Both the position numbers and the translations under genes were made by a program. Below are positions 36,367 through 48,800 of a DNA stretch of 64,000 bases, one piece after another. Every line of letters begins with the position of its first letter. The first letter of the stretch is position 1. The stretch comes from Oxyruncus cristatus (lineage: Eukaryota > Chordata > Aves > Passeriformes > Cotingidae): positions 2,001,467 to 2,065,466 of the forward strand of contig VXAY01005881.1 of the NCBI GenBank assembly GCA_013399855.1, in the 5' to 3' direction. The notes below the pieces were generated by a model, which was not told where the DNA came from, ran no database searches, and saw only the letters and a program-made list of their open reading frames with translations.

Positions 36367-39300
36367 TGGATCAGGATCGTTGCCCAACCAGCATCCTGCG
36401 GAACCAGGCAGAAACCATGCTGGGTGGCACTCACACACTGGGCTGTGTCACAGGGTTTTTTTCAAGAGGTTTTAGTATTGGTCAGTTCCTCACATACTAT
36501 TTGTTTAAAAGGGACCTTATCTCGAATACTCTATTTTTATTTTTTTTTTTTTGACATTATTTAGCTGTGATTCCAGAACTTGGAGATAATACCAGGCTCA
36601 AATTATCTAATGTAAAAATCACCAATGATCTCAAAAGCAATTTATTTGAGAGTGTCTTTTAATTTTTTCGTTTTCCTAAGCCTTTCTAGGGCAAAACTAT
36701 AAGCTGGAAATTGAGAGCTGGAATAGAATTTAAAATAAAATGAAAGCTAAGGTTTGACTCTAATACCATGAATGAGGACCTGGGGTTCTAAAAGTATCCT
36801 TTAATATTTAGAATCAGAACAGTATTACAGGAACCATCTGTACTGAAACTATTAATCTCCTTGTTTTTACACACGAGCTGGAAATCTATATTTGCAAAGC
36901 ACTGCATGTAATTCAAGCACCCAAGAGGAACTGAAAGAGAAAAATTCAGCCCTGAAGATTTGGTCTATTGCATGTAAACAACTGAAAACACAGTGTCTGC
37001 TGATTCACTCAGTTTGTCATCTCTCTGTCACACCTCTCTGTTTCACAGTGGACAGAGGAGACAGGGTGCGTGGAGTGGTCCTTGCAAGCTGTAGTCAGTC
37101 ATCAGCACACTCAGATCTGTGACTGAAAGCTGTGGAAACTCCCCTGACTTCAAGCAAGGGCTCAGTGTAAGACACATCTGGCTCCTCAAGCTGCTGGTGG
37201 GCAGGAAACAGGCAGGTAAAGTGAGATCTGTGTCACAGAAAAAAAAAAACCCAAAACAGGTTATTGTGATTTCACAACACTGCACACAGGATGCCTCTGT
37301 CAGGCGGGTCCTAAGGAACAGGCTGGGAAGTTCTTGTTGCTACTAAGGCTGGTGGAAAACAGGGGCAATGGATGGCAAACCAAATGGCAAAGGATTCCCA
37401 AAAAACTTCTTGCAATGCACATGTGCCTTTCTCCCACCTTGGGGAAAGGATGCCTCCTGGACTGGGTCAGGCAGAGGCAGTCAAGGGCAGCCATGGCCTC
37501 TGCGCCCCCTGCCCTTCCCTGGGAACTCCCTCCAATCCCACTACAGTGGCAGAGGAGGCTGTGCTTGGACTGTCTGCCATGGGATCTCTCCTGACCAGCC
37601 TTTCCCAGGCCACTTTAACAAATAAACAGTTGCAGGCCCATGAAGTGTGAGTCATGCATCCTGTGACAGCCTTTGCACATAGGGACGGAATATTAGGATA
37701 CACCACCTCCCGCTGCTCCCCATGTACCAGTAGCCTCCAAACCAGTGCCACCCAGTTCAGCACAGTGCACGCTCTGCCCTGCAACATGCACTGGTTCTTT
37801 AATGGAATTTCTTGTCCCATAGAAGCAGAGCCCAGCCATGCAGTAATCTCATCAATAGCTTGTTTCATACAGCCTGGGTCCTGCTGGGAAAACCAGTGCT
37901 GGAATAAGGAAACCTGATGTTGGATAGCCCAGGGGCTTGCAGCCTGGGTTGGAAGTATAGTCTCTTGTTTCTGAGATGGTCTCTGAAGCATTATCCACAG
38001 TTTGTTAATATGACCTGCTTTGATTAGCCTGCAGAGCATGAAGCTATTCTATAGGAAAGTCCTCAGCCACTCAAGACAAACTAAGAAATCAACTGGGGTG
38101 AAATTTCACAGCTCCAGTAAGTGTGGCATTCCACTGTATTATCCCATTTGGAAAGGCTAAACTAAATCCAGTGGTGAGAAAATTCTTGCTTTCACTCCCG
38201 ATTTAGTATTTTAAGGACCAACGTGGGATTACACTACACAAAAAGGCTGTTACCAAATTAGTTGACTTCAGGCCCTCCCCAGCTCAATAAGCAGTTGAAT
38301 CACTGTGGCCACATTTTGCTCTCCATTGCAGTAGGCTTTTGGGTGACTCCCTGTGAGCAGCAGGAAAGCAAAATATCACCCTCCTACTTCTGCATTTTTG
38401 GGGCCAAAACTGCTGTTTTCTCCCCATCTCTGCCCAAGTACAGAGATCTAGACAAGGGCACTTCACCACTGTTGGTGAAGATCATCTCCAGACAGCAGAG
38501 ACAAGATCTTTGCTTTCCAGTTTCCTTCTCTCCTTTTTCTTTTTTTTCCTCTTCTCAACCCTCCTTTCTCCAGAAAGTCCCCCCAGCAACAAGACCAAAT
38601 TAATACTTGCAAGGAGTTTCTCACCAGACTGCAAATGCCGCTGCTCTTTATCCTAAAATAACTCTCATGTGAGTGACTAGAATTGCGATTTGTTTTACCT
38701 TAGCCAAGTGTGGGACTTTAATATTATTAAGACTTTTAAAAGAGGCTGGAGAGTGCCCTAAAGTGCCATTTCCACCTGGAATGAAGCATGACCTTTGCAG
38801 GGCGTGGCTGTGTCCTCTGTCCCTCGTGTGGGTGGCTGTCCTGCCCCAGCAGGGGACATGGAGTCAAAGCTCTGAGGAGTCTTTTTCAATGTCATTGCTT
38901 TCTTTGATCCCAGGAAGAGCTGCATTTGTAACAGATAATGGCTCAGGGTGATATTTGAAGCTGGCAGGTCCATGCTGAGCTGGCTGGAGGCAGCAGATCA
39001 CCCTGGCTGATTTTCGTGGTGCCAAAGGATGGAGAGGCAGTGCTGGGCACAGGGACGTGGTCCCACTAGCAGTGGATGGTTTGGGGGGGTTCTGGTCTCA
39101 ACAGATTTGTCACCTGCAAATATCTTCTTGATAGACATCACACTGTACTTGGTCTTTCACACACATGTGCATGTGTGTTCCCATCAGTGGGGTCACTGAT
39201 ATCCCTCCTATGCTGCCACTAAGTTGAACACTAATTTAGTCACCCAACAGCTAAAAGATGCTAAAAAAGTGACCCTTCGGGGAAGTGGAAATGCTGATCT

Positions 39301-41655
39301 CCAGTCTGTGAGGGAGCCCTACCAATACACCCCTGTACCCCAAAACCAGCAGCTCAGGAAGTCCAGAGCCCAAAGACGCTTTTGGAGTCAGAGGCAGAAC
39401 TATGTGACAAAGACCAGATCCCAAATCACTCAAGAAATTGACAGCAAGCAGATCAAATCTGATATTTTTACTGAGCATCTCAGCGTGACAAAATCTCCAC
39501 TCCAAAAGTACTGAATCTGGAGGAAGTTTAAATCCAGAAACAAAACATTTATACTTGAATCAGTCAGTATTTAGAGAGCGTGATCGTGGATGGGAGTTTA
39601 CGTGTCTGCATCCCATGCACTCATTAACTACTGCAATTTTTAAAAAAAGTTAAAGTCTAAGTTAGATCACAAGAAAAAAGAATCGCTCATATTAGTCACA
39701 TTTCTCATAGGCAAATTCACAGCCCAGGGTGGACCACGATCTGCTTTTGCTCAGCTCTTTTCCCACAGACAGTATTTTGAGGTACAAACAACCGGGTTTA
39801 GTGAAACTGCAGAGAGCCAGCCCATGCCAGGGGCAAATTCCAGGCCTGGCCTAAATGGGTGTAATTCACATTCAAATCAGCTGAAGTTATGCCAGCCTGC
39901 TCCAGGACTGACCCAGCTCTTGCAGCTTTCCTCCTCAGCTTGTTCCCAGCCTGTCACTGTGATGAGCACACACTCCTAGGATTTTGGCAAAGGTGTGAGA
40001 TGAGGACGGCTCCGGCCATGCTGATCAATCACAGAGCCTTATGTTGGACAGATTTGAAATCAGTCACCAATTTACCAACTCCCAGGCTGATGAGGCGTGT
40101 GACAATCGGGAGCATTTGGGGATACATATTTATGTTTCCAGAAATGAAAAGATAGGGAGTTATTCATAGATGAATCTAAAAGCATCCCTGAGACCGTGTG
40201 AGGTGTCATCATCTGGCAGCACTTCGCTGTACCCACTGCTGGGAACGTAGTCGTGTGGGTTGTCATCGTGCACCCACCAGCAGCAGCAGCAAAAGCTCAC
40301 CCCCACTCTGGGGCCAGCTCAGTCTCCACAAAAGGGAAAGCAACATTTTAACTCCCCACCAATGCAACTGCAGAGGGAATCGGTGCTGGAACTCAGTCAC
40401 AGCTAGGACAGGGCTGAATTGTCTTCTTATCAGCTCATCTGTTTCCACCTTCTCTTGGGAGACTGGGGTCCCTTTTCCTCTCTTCCCAGACAGACTGAGG
40501 GAAAGCCTGGAGCCACCCTCTGGTTTCATGACAAAGGTACATTTGGGAGCAGGAGTGTACACATGAAGGATGGTTCTGTCCTGGGGGCCATGCCAAAGGA
40601 CGATCCAGAACTTAACCTTGCTCTTCTTTTCTTGGAATAGGACCTAGCTGGGGTTGGGAATGGCTGGACTTGATGCCTAGACCTTGTCAACATGTGACCT
40701 GGGAGGCTGGGAAACATTTCTCATCATCCAGGGACAGGAGATTGGGTAGAACTTGACTGCACAGGCCAGGTGCTCAACACACTGTGCATCAATATTCAGC
40801 ACAAGAAACAGAAATGCAACATTTCTTTCCATATTTTTTTTCATGTCTACTCCTCTATTCCCCCTGCCATGGATTCCCCTTGAAACTGCAGGCACAAAAG
40901 ACTGTTTTCCAGCTCTGAGGTAGCTGTTATGCAAACAGGAGAGGCAGTACAAGAGGATGCTATCCTTTCGCAGTAACCTCTCTCAGGGCTCTGCTGTTGC
41001 TCTGCAGAGGTGGAGCTGTTGGTAGAAAGCAGGCTGGGTACCCACTGCTAGAAAGTGACAGGCTGGAGAAGAAGGTGGTCTGGCCAGATGATCCCTGGGT
41101 TAAGTCCTCAGTTCCCAAGTATGGCAGTGTGCTGAGCATCTAGAGGAGAAATATTATTTAAAGGGAAATACATGAAATAAATGAACAATTTTACCTTTTT
41201 TTTTTAACATGAGTTTTCTGGGGGAAAAAATTAGAATATATTAAAATAGAGGTATTTCACATTTAATCTGTTCTTGTCTTCTAGTGTGGTCCGCTGGCAC
41301 CTTGTTCCATTTCTAGAAGGTCATTCTACTATAAGACTGTTTCAAATAGCTTAAAATTAGTTACAGATTTATAAACAATTATATATTTATGTAAGATGAG
41401 GCATTTTTCTTAATATGCATTTAATGAGACAGAATTTGAACTGGCTACGGGTTTGGATTTTGTTCATTTTTATGGTGTTTCTACCCATTTACTTTATGGG
41501 CTCTGGGGACTGGAAGTTAAAATTGAGAGCTTGTAAGAGGTTATATAAGAAAAAAAAAGTCATATTTTTCGTAGCCGTTTGAATAGCCAGATTGAAGGAA
41601 AAAAAAAAAAAAAGAATGCTTTTTATTCACATCTTTGGCAATCGTTTTTCCTCAG

Positions 41656-41727
41656 TGCTGAACTCGGACATGGCGACCCGTATTTTTTTTCTCGTGGCCT
41701 TTTCTCTGTATCACCTCACCAGTGCAG
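41656..41727 (+). other. Candidate orphan exon encoding a signal peptide
   Basis: A pyrimidine-rich acceptor (TTTTTCCTCAG) ends at 41,655 and a donor (GCAG|GTGGGA) follows 41,727. Between them an ATG at 41,670 in strong context (GAC ATG G) opens MATRIFFLVAFSLYHLTSAG, with a basic start, a hydrophobic core and a small-residue cleavage region. The donor splits codon 20 after its first base, the phase common after signal-peptide exons. Unspliced, the frame stops at 41,819 after 49 residues. I found no following exon, so this may be chance. Confidence 0.2.
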
Positions 41728-42601
41728 GTGGGAGCATCTTCTTTATCGGCAGCCCAAGGAGTGGGGGGCTGTCCCTACCCCCTTCTCAGGGACTGGGCCA
41801 TGCAAAGGAGAGGCTGTAAACACCCAGGGGCCCAAGCAGAAAGCCCCAAGACCCCAGTCATAGAAGTGCCTCTCTGTATGTTTAAAGCATCGCTCCTGCT
41901 AACGTCTGTCAAAGCTGCAGGCACCTGGCACCACTGTAAATCAGATTTTCAGGTCTTCAGCAGGCAGCCAGAGAGGAAAGAAAACACATTCATGGGCCAC
42001 CTGTGGTCAAACACCATGGAGGTCCAGACACAGATTTGTACAAACCAGTTCCTCGTGACTGGGATGGTCTGAGTACCCAGCAAGCCAAAAGCTCGAACCA
42101 CAACTGTGTGGTTGATTGCACATCTCACATGCATCACTTCCAGCCCCTGGTTTTATAAAAAAGGTCTTGAAAGGAGAGGAAACAGCTGGTGAATAATACA
42201 TTGTGTACCCTCCCGGTTGTACTGCAGCCTCTCAGCTTGTCTGCAGGCAGGGTTATCTGTACCACCACGAGCCATTCCCCCAACACTGCTGGAAACAAAG
42301 GCTCCTTTTCTGCAGCTGTTTATCCAAGGGACACAGAAAGAGCTGCAGGAGTTGGGGAAATAGCAGTGGTATGAGATCCCACCCAGTGTGATCCCTTCTC
42401 AGGGAGCAGAGGCATCCCTGGGCAAGGAGGGCTTGGGAATCACAACCACATTCCAGGTTTATCTGCCAGCTCTGTTCCTCTCATACCAAGTTTTCTTCCA
42501 ACTTATAATGACCCATCTTCCTGTATCAGAGACTGCTTGTGAAGTTGTAACAAACCTGATGTTGAGAAAATTAAAGAATTATGAAAATCATAGAAACAAG
42601 C

Positions 42602-42875
42602 AATAGGACAGGAAGAAACAACCTCAAGTTGTGCCAGGGAAGGTTTAGATTAGATATGAGGAAAAATTCCTTCACTGAGAGGGTGATCAGGCATTGAAAC
42701 AGGCTGCACAGGGAAGTGGTGGAGTCACTGTCCCCAAAGGTATTAAAAAGACGTGTAGATGTGGCTCTTAGGGACATGGTTTAGTGGTGGACTTGACAGT
42801 GCTGGGTTAACGGTTGGACTCGATGATCTTAAAGGTCTTAAAGATCTTTTTTCAACCTCAACAACTCTATGATTT
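42602..42875 (+). mobile_element. CR1 LINE fragment, 5'-truncated
   Basis: The sequence carries the familiar CR1 3' region: an AGGACAGGAAG start, CCTCAAGTTGTGCCAGGG, CACTGAGAGGGTG, GAAACAGGCTGCACAGGGAAGT, a GGACTCGATGATCTTAAAGGTC block and a closing AACTCTATGATTTT. It includes only the last part of the element, so there is no reverse-transcriptase frame. CR1 is the main avian retroposon, and 5' truncation is its normal state. Confidence 0.93.
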
Positions 42876-45800
42876 TAAGCAATTGAGCACAGTGGGGGGA
42901 AAAACGGCTCCAGCAACATTTTGAAGGGTAAAGAGCAGGGCTAAGCATTGCAGGATGTAAAGGAGACAAGGACAGAATCTCAGCAGGAGCCAGAGCTGTG
43001 CTGAAAAGTTGAGCAGAGGTTAAGCATGCCCCTAGAGAATGTCACACTGCCCTGGTACCTACCAGCACCCTCTACCCGGAGTTGTGTAGCACAGAGCAAC
43101 CCTGGGGGATGCGGCAAAAAGTGCACTACCTCCAGGGAATGTATTCTGGGGAAACCCTCCAAGCAGGAATGAACCATTCCCCAGGACAGGGCTGCCAGAG
43201 GGCAACCATGCTACTTATCTTATGCTGAGGACCCCAGCCATCATCTTGCTTCCAGCTAACCCTGAACTGGTAGAAAGTTCTGATACTTACTGCACCTCCC
43301 AGCCCATAACTCACACATCTATTAGTCCAATGACACCCTACTATATTTTTGCCATCACATGCAGTGCTGCACATGTTGCCAGAGTCTCTCTTGGGGAATG
43401 TTTCTCCAGTATATCTTTAGATGTAATTAAAAAGAAGGGCTCTTAACAGCTAGCTGCCCCAATTAGCCTGCAGCACAGTTGGAGACCTGGGAGAGGTTTG
43501 CAAGTGGTTTTTACAGAGTTGCAGTAAAAAGCTGTTTCCTCTGACATCCAAGCAGTTTCCTGTGGGAGCGAGCCAGGCACAGCCACAACGCCGTGCAGAG
43601 GGTCACAGGCTCTGTGTCCAGGCGTGACTGCTCCAGGCAGGGGGTGAGGGGAGGTGGGCAGGCAGCCTCACAGCGCTCCCCGAGCCCGACCCCCGGAAAA
43701 AGGCTGGGGGAACAGCCCCCAGCACCAACCAACGCCGCTCTTTGTGAGCTGCACAGATGCAATGGGAGGGAGAACGTTGGTTGAAATCCTGACAGACCTT
43801 ATGCTAATTCACCAAAGAGCATTTTAGACCGTACACGGACACTTAATCGAGTGGGAGAGACAGCAGCGAACACGACATTTAATTATGGGAAAGAAAAACG
43901 AAGTCTTTTACCCTGCATTTGGCATTCTCCCAACACACAGAGTTAATTGTTAGGAGGGTATATTAGAAGGCAATGAAGGAGAAGATTGAAAACCCTGATT
44001 ATGCCGAGGTCCTGAAAATGCTGAATTTATTGAATTTCACATGAGAAAACACAGTCTGTGCTAAGCTGAGGGCTGTGCCAGCAGCCAGCTAAAGCTCAGG
44101 GGGTCTGTATGTGCATGTAAGAGGGGAACAAAGCTTCATGAGCAAAGCTTTACTGCTTTAGAAGGCTCTGCCAACAACTGGTCAAGCCCCACTGTGTCCC
44201 TAAAATGGGGCAGGTCAATACATACTCGGGTAGATGTCCTTGTTGTAGGTGATGCACAAGATGGGCAGCAGACCTTGGTGTAGGTGATGAACAAGGCTAG
44301 TACATTTTTCAGGAGCAAAATTTTCCTTTAGAAAAGGATCTAACCAGGAAAAGTTAGAAAGGGCATTTCATCTGTGACCTCTGCGTAGTACATTTAGCTG
44401 CAATTGCCTAAATTTGGCTAGAGTTTGCAGCAACAGAAAGCCCAAATGCTTTGGCAAGCACTGGCACAGATGGCCCTAAGAGAACAAAAGCTGGATAACA
44501 TGAAGGTCCATCCATCCTGGGTGCACCCGGAGGAGGGGTACTACAAGAAGCGAGAATCAATAAAAATGCCGACTACCTCCAAAACCCCCACTACCTCCAA
44601 CAGTTTGATCCTTAGACACATCCTTGGGCTGTAGTGTTGCCTCAGTATCCCTCAGCAAGTTTCTCCATTAATTTTTTCAGTTGTCCCTTGAACCATGTAA
44701 ACTTTTAGCCCCTTTTTCCTTCTTCCTCGTCATGGCTGAGGGGCAAAACTCTGTCTGGTGCTGACTCATGGATGTATTCGTTATACCAATATCTGTGGCC
44801 TAACATATGTCCCTGGGAAACAGGTTGGGCCTCACAAAGCAAATAATTGCCAATAATTGCCAATTCCTCCGTGCCATTGACAATCCCACCTGCATTTACT
44901 GAAGTCAGTAGAATTTTCTCTGGATCTCAGCAGAGCAAGATGCCTTCCCCCTCCCTCCCCCCCATTTTTTTAAAACATGAAAATCCACGTGGATAAATGA
45001 GCTCCAGATCGTGGGGCACCTGCAGTAGCTGTCGCTGTGCTGCAGGGGGGAACCTTCGGCTGCCGATACACTCGCGGCTGCTGCAAGTTCGAGCAGGCAC
45101 CGCACGGTCAACTTTGGCCGGAACGCGGGTGGGAAGAGCCCTGGTGACTTGTACCGTGGTCCCAATTTAATTACAAGCTTCCGGTTTTTCTAGTTTTAAA
45201 TAGCTTAGCAAAAAGAGCCGTAAAGATAAAAATCATTAAAAAAAAAATACCGTCAGAAACTGACATTTGGGGTAAAGCAGCCAAAATCGTTGGTTTGCTT
45301 CTCTCAGGGCACGTGATTTTCGTGCCTGACCAATGTCATTGGAACATTCTGCCTCATGGAGACAGAAGCAGGCTGTTGCTACAGAAGGGGTAGTCCTGCA
45401 GAAAATGCTATTTTCTAGCTCCTCGTGGAGTGCAGTAAGCTGGAAGGAACCCAAAATGTTTATGTAACAGAGTGACGCACCCCTCACACCGGCAGCCAGG
45501 TAGGTGTCTCAGCTCAGAGAGCACCTGGCACACACTGAGCTCTGAAGTGAACCTCAGCAGCTCCGACCGACCGGGAGTTAAGCTCAGTGTTGAGCCAACC
45601 CCGGGCTGCTGCTCTGGGTAGCTGTTGGAGGCCCCTCGTCCCCCAGGGCCGGCCTGAGCACACACACCTCCCGGGATGAGGAGCTGAGGCAGGACAGCAC
45701 AACGCCGAGCATCGATTCATTGATGGAGATCTCAGGGGAAACTCCTGAGCCAAGAAAAACAAATTGACAGCAGCTCCATCCTCAGCAGCCCAACACATTT

Positions 45801-48800
45801 CAGTTTTTTGGCTTAGATTTATTGGGTGCCTGATCCAGCTTGTGCTGAGCAGTGAGCACAAGCCAGCCGTGTTTATCAGGCTGCCGGTGGGCAGGAAGGA
45901 GCTCTGTCCCCGTGCCAGCCCACAGCCCTAGGGCAGAGCAGGAAAGGTAATGCCCAGGAGCTCTGGCTCAGCCCCACAGCTCTGCCTGCCTCAAGCTGGC
46001 AGCCTCTGCCCCTCGTGATACAGCTCTTAGGTAAAAAACAAAGTTTGGATCTTTTTTTTTTTTTAATGAGACAAGAATAAATCTCTCAACTAAGATGTCC
46101 AATATGCTGTTTAAAATTTTATTTAAAACCTTCCCTCTGTTTTTTGACTGCTTATCACTCTCTCTGGGATTTTTTTGGTGAAAGAAACAGGTTTAAGCAA
46201 GCCCTACAAACATTGTCTTGGGAGGACCTCTTTGAGGAAGGGTCTGCCTGATCATTTGCATGAGTGTTTATCCCCGAGGCTGTTTCCAGCACTGCTGGGT
46301 AGTGCTCCAGGAGACCTGGCAATAACTCACCCCCGAGCTGTGGATGCCCTCAGTCACATCGGATTTTCAAGAACCACGTCAGTGTGGGACTGCGTGCCAG
46401 GCACGTGATGTCCTGCCCGGGTCAGCAGGAGTAACGTGTGAGCCCACACCTCTGGGCAGGTCACACAAGTGGAAATGAAGGCTAGAAAAGTGCAGAATCC
46501 AGAGAGCAGTTAAATGTGGGTGAGCAGATGCCTCCTTTTTCAAGGACTGAGGTGAATTGTTTGCCTTTAGTTTGCAGCAAACACCACACTTCAGATCTCT
46601 GTTGCTCTGCGAATGCAAGTGTCCTCAGAGAAATCCAGGACAAACCTCTGCATGTGAGGAAGGAGAGGTCTCAAGACAGCATGGGCTCATCAGTGGAAAG
46701 GCAGTGAGACAAACCCAGGCCTCACTGAAAAAGAAAAGGAAAAATAAAATCTCTTTTTTTCTTAAAAAAAAAATCTCAGACCAAAGGTACCCCAACTACA
46801 ACACTTAAAATGGGAGTCAAGCTGAAGACTGAAAGACTGGCCTCCAGAAGGACGTTATCCTGTTCCCTGTACCACAAGCAGAGCATGGTTTTGGTTCATC
46901 AGTGGCTGAGCTGCTGCATGATAAAACTCACTGATGAACAAGCTACTTTAAAAGCAATGGATCTTTGTCTTTTGGTGGCTCAGGTTCTCCAGTGTCTCTA
47001 AAATGTTTGTTTATAAGTGGGAAATGACTAAGCGGCCTGTACATAAAGGAGAACATTTGAGGCTCCAGCTTTGGGAATTTTCCCATGGCGTCAGGCAGAC
47101 AGGGCTGGGGAAGCCCGCTGAGGGCACGGGCTGGAGGCAGCAGCAGATGCAGCTACATTCTCACCCCTACAGGTGACCCAAAGACTTCAGCTTCTGAGAT
47201 CTGCTTCAGCCCTCTGGAGCCCTGAGAGCAAACCTGAATGTTCGACCCCACTGCTCTGACCCCGCCTCACCTCTCCCCACACCACCATCCACACACTCCT
47301 GCTAAAAAAACCCCAACCCTCAGACATGCTTAGTCTGTCAGAGCACAAATCAAGCATCAGAGGAGCATTCCCTTTTTCCCCAGATGACAGGAGCTGGAAG
47401 AGGCAGCAGCAAGAAGGCTTACCGTGCCTTTACATCTCACAGGCTGGCAACTCTGAAACCTAATGATGGTGCTAACACAGCAGCTATCTTTGGTTTGCTT
47501 CCAGGGACCACTGCAGTGGGCTACCAACTGCAGTCAGCTTATGCCACCATCTTGCACTCCTTCCACAAAGCCCCAGACCCCCAGAGGACTCATCCACCTT
47601 ATCCCAAATGCTTGCCATGGCATAGCTGCTACAGCACGCCAGAGACTGAAAACCTGTAGGGTCACCCCTGTTGTAGAACAAACTACAGCACATACAGCAC
47701 AACCTTGTCTTACTCACTTAGAACAGCCCAGACATTGGGAACTCTCTGGGAGACCATGGATGCCAGCAGTAACTTAAAAAAAGCTGCTTTTATTCTACAC
47801 AAGCAGGCAAAGACCTTGAACTCTTATCAGGCACTTATCACCAAGACAACCAAGAAAGGTGCTTGAACCCTGGCCAATATGCTTTTCCTTCTGCTTCACA
47901 GAACACATGAATTGCAAGGGCAGGCTGTCTCCAGGAGCACTTGAGCCTCAGAAACAGCAGTAAGATTTCCAGGGTAAACGGATACAAAATCTTGCATTTC
48001 CTGTGGGCTTAACCCAAACCCAAACCAAACCCAACCCAATGGCATTACCTCTCCCAAGCACAGGCATTACTCCAAGGCTTGCATTCCTCTATCACACCAA
48101 TATATTAGCCCCAACCCACTTTCCTCAGTAGTTTAAGCTGAAACACCGCGCTGTAAACTGGGACACAGGCACTTCTTATTCTGCCATATGTGATTTGGGG
48201 GCAGGAGAGTGGGGCTAAAGGCTGGCAGCCACAGAGCAGAGATGTGAAGAGGGGAGCCTGAGTATTATGTCTGTCTCCTGCAATGCTCCTTAACATGAGT
48301 GAAATCCCCACTTGCATGGTTGGGTGTTTCAGGAGATGCTGCTGTACCCAGCTCCGAGTGAGCTGCCACACATCAGCACTCCCAAGCCACCCTCGCCTGA
48401 GAGGGACCACGTTAGTGTGTGCGGGCTACCCAGATGGGCTGGGGGGCCAGCACGGGCACCAGCTGTGCCCAGACCTACAGCTCTGGAAAAAACCTCTGAA
48501 GCAGCCCAAGACCTTGTCCAAGTGCGCTTCACACTTTACTGCGATAAAAAACCTCCAAACACACTGTTCATGTCAGTGGTGGCTGCTCTACTGTGGGACT
48601 GTGGCAGCCCTGCTGCTGAGATCAGAGGTGATGGTGAGCCCAGTGAGCCTGTCCTGGTCCTGGTATCCAAGCAGGGCTACAGGAGAGGTCCAGGGAGCAG
48701 AGCCAAAGGGGAGGAGATCACTGGGGCCCCTGCACAGCTCAGCTGGGGGCAGGGAGCAAACCAACCTTTGTCCTGTGCTTAGCAGCTGGGCTTGGATGTT

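Larger units (their letters stand above)
32121..42601. other. Gene-free interval
   Basis: No gene is recognised. It has a short TGGGTC tandem tract (36,327-36,366), a T-run near 36,539-36,552, AT-rich enhancer-like stretches at 36,590-36,870 and 41,140-41,560 (the latter with TAAACAA and an octamer-like ATATGCAT), and one exon-like sequence at 41,656-41,727. The minus-strand reading frame at 37,467-38,039 is long, but I could not match it to any family. Confidence 0.4.

Noticed and set aside
37467..38039. 190-residue minus-strand frame, the longest between 1 and 56 kb apart from the CpG island and the 195-residue frame
   Set aside because: I compared it mentally with retroviral, transposase and common vertebrate domains and found no motif. 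Overlapping plus-strand frames are also long, so chance is the simplest explanation.
43190..43206. Further CTCF-like motifs (also near 50,881, 54,833 and 21,800)
   Set aside because: They share the AGRKGGC-type core but miss three or more positions of the consensus.
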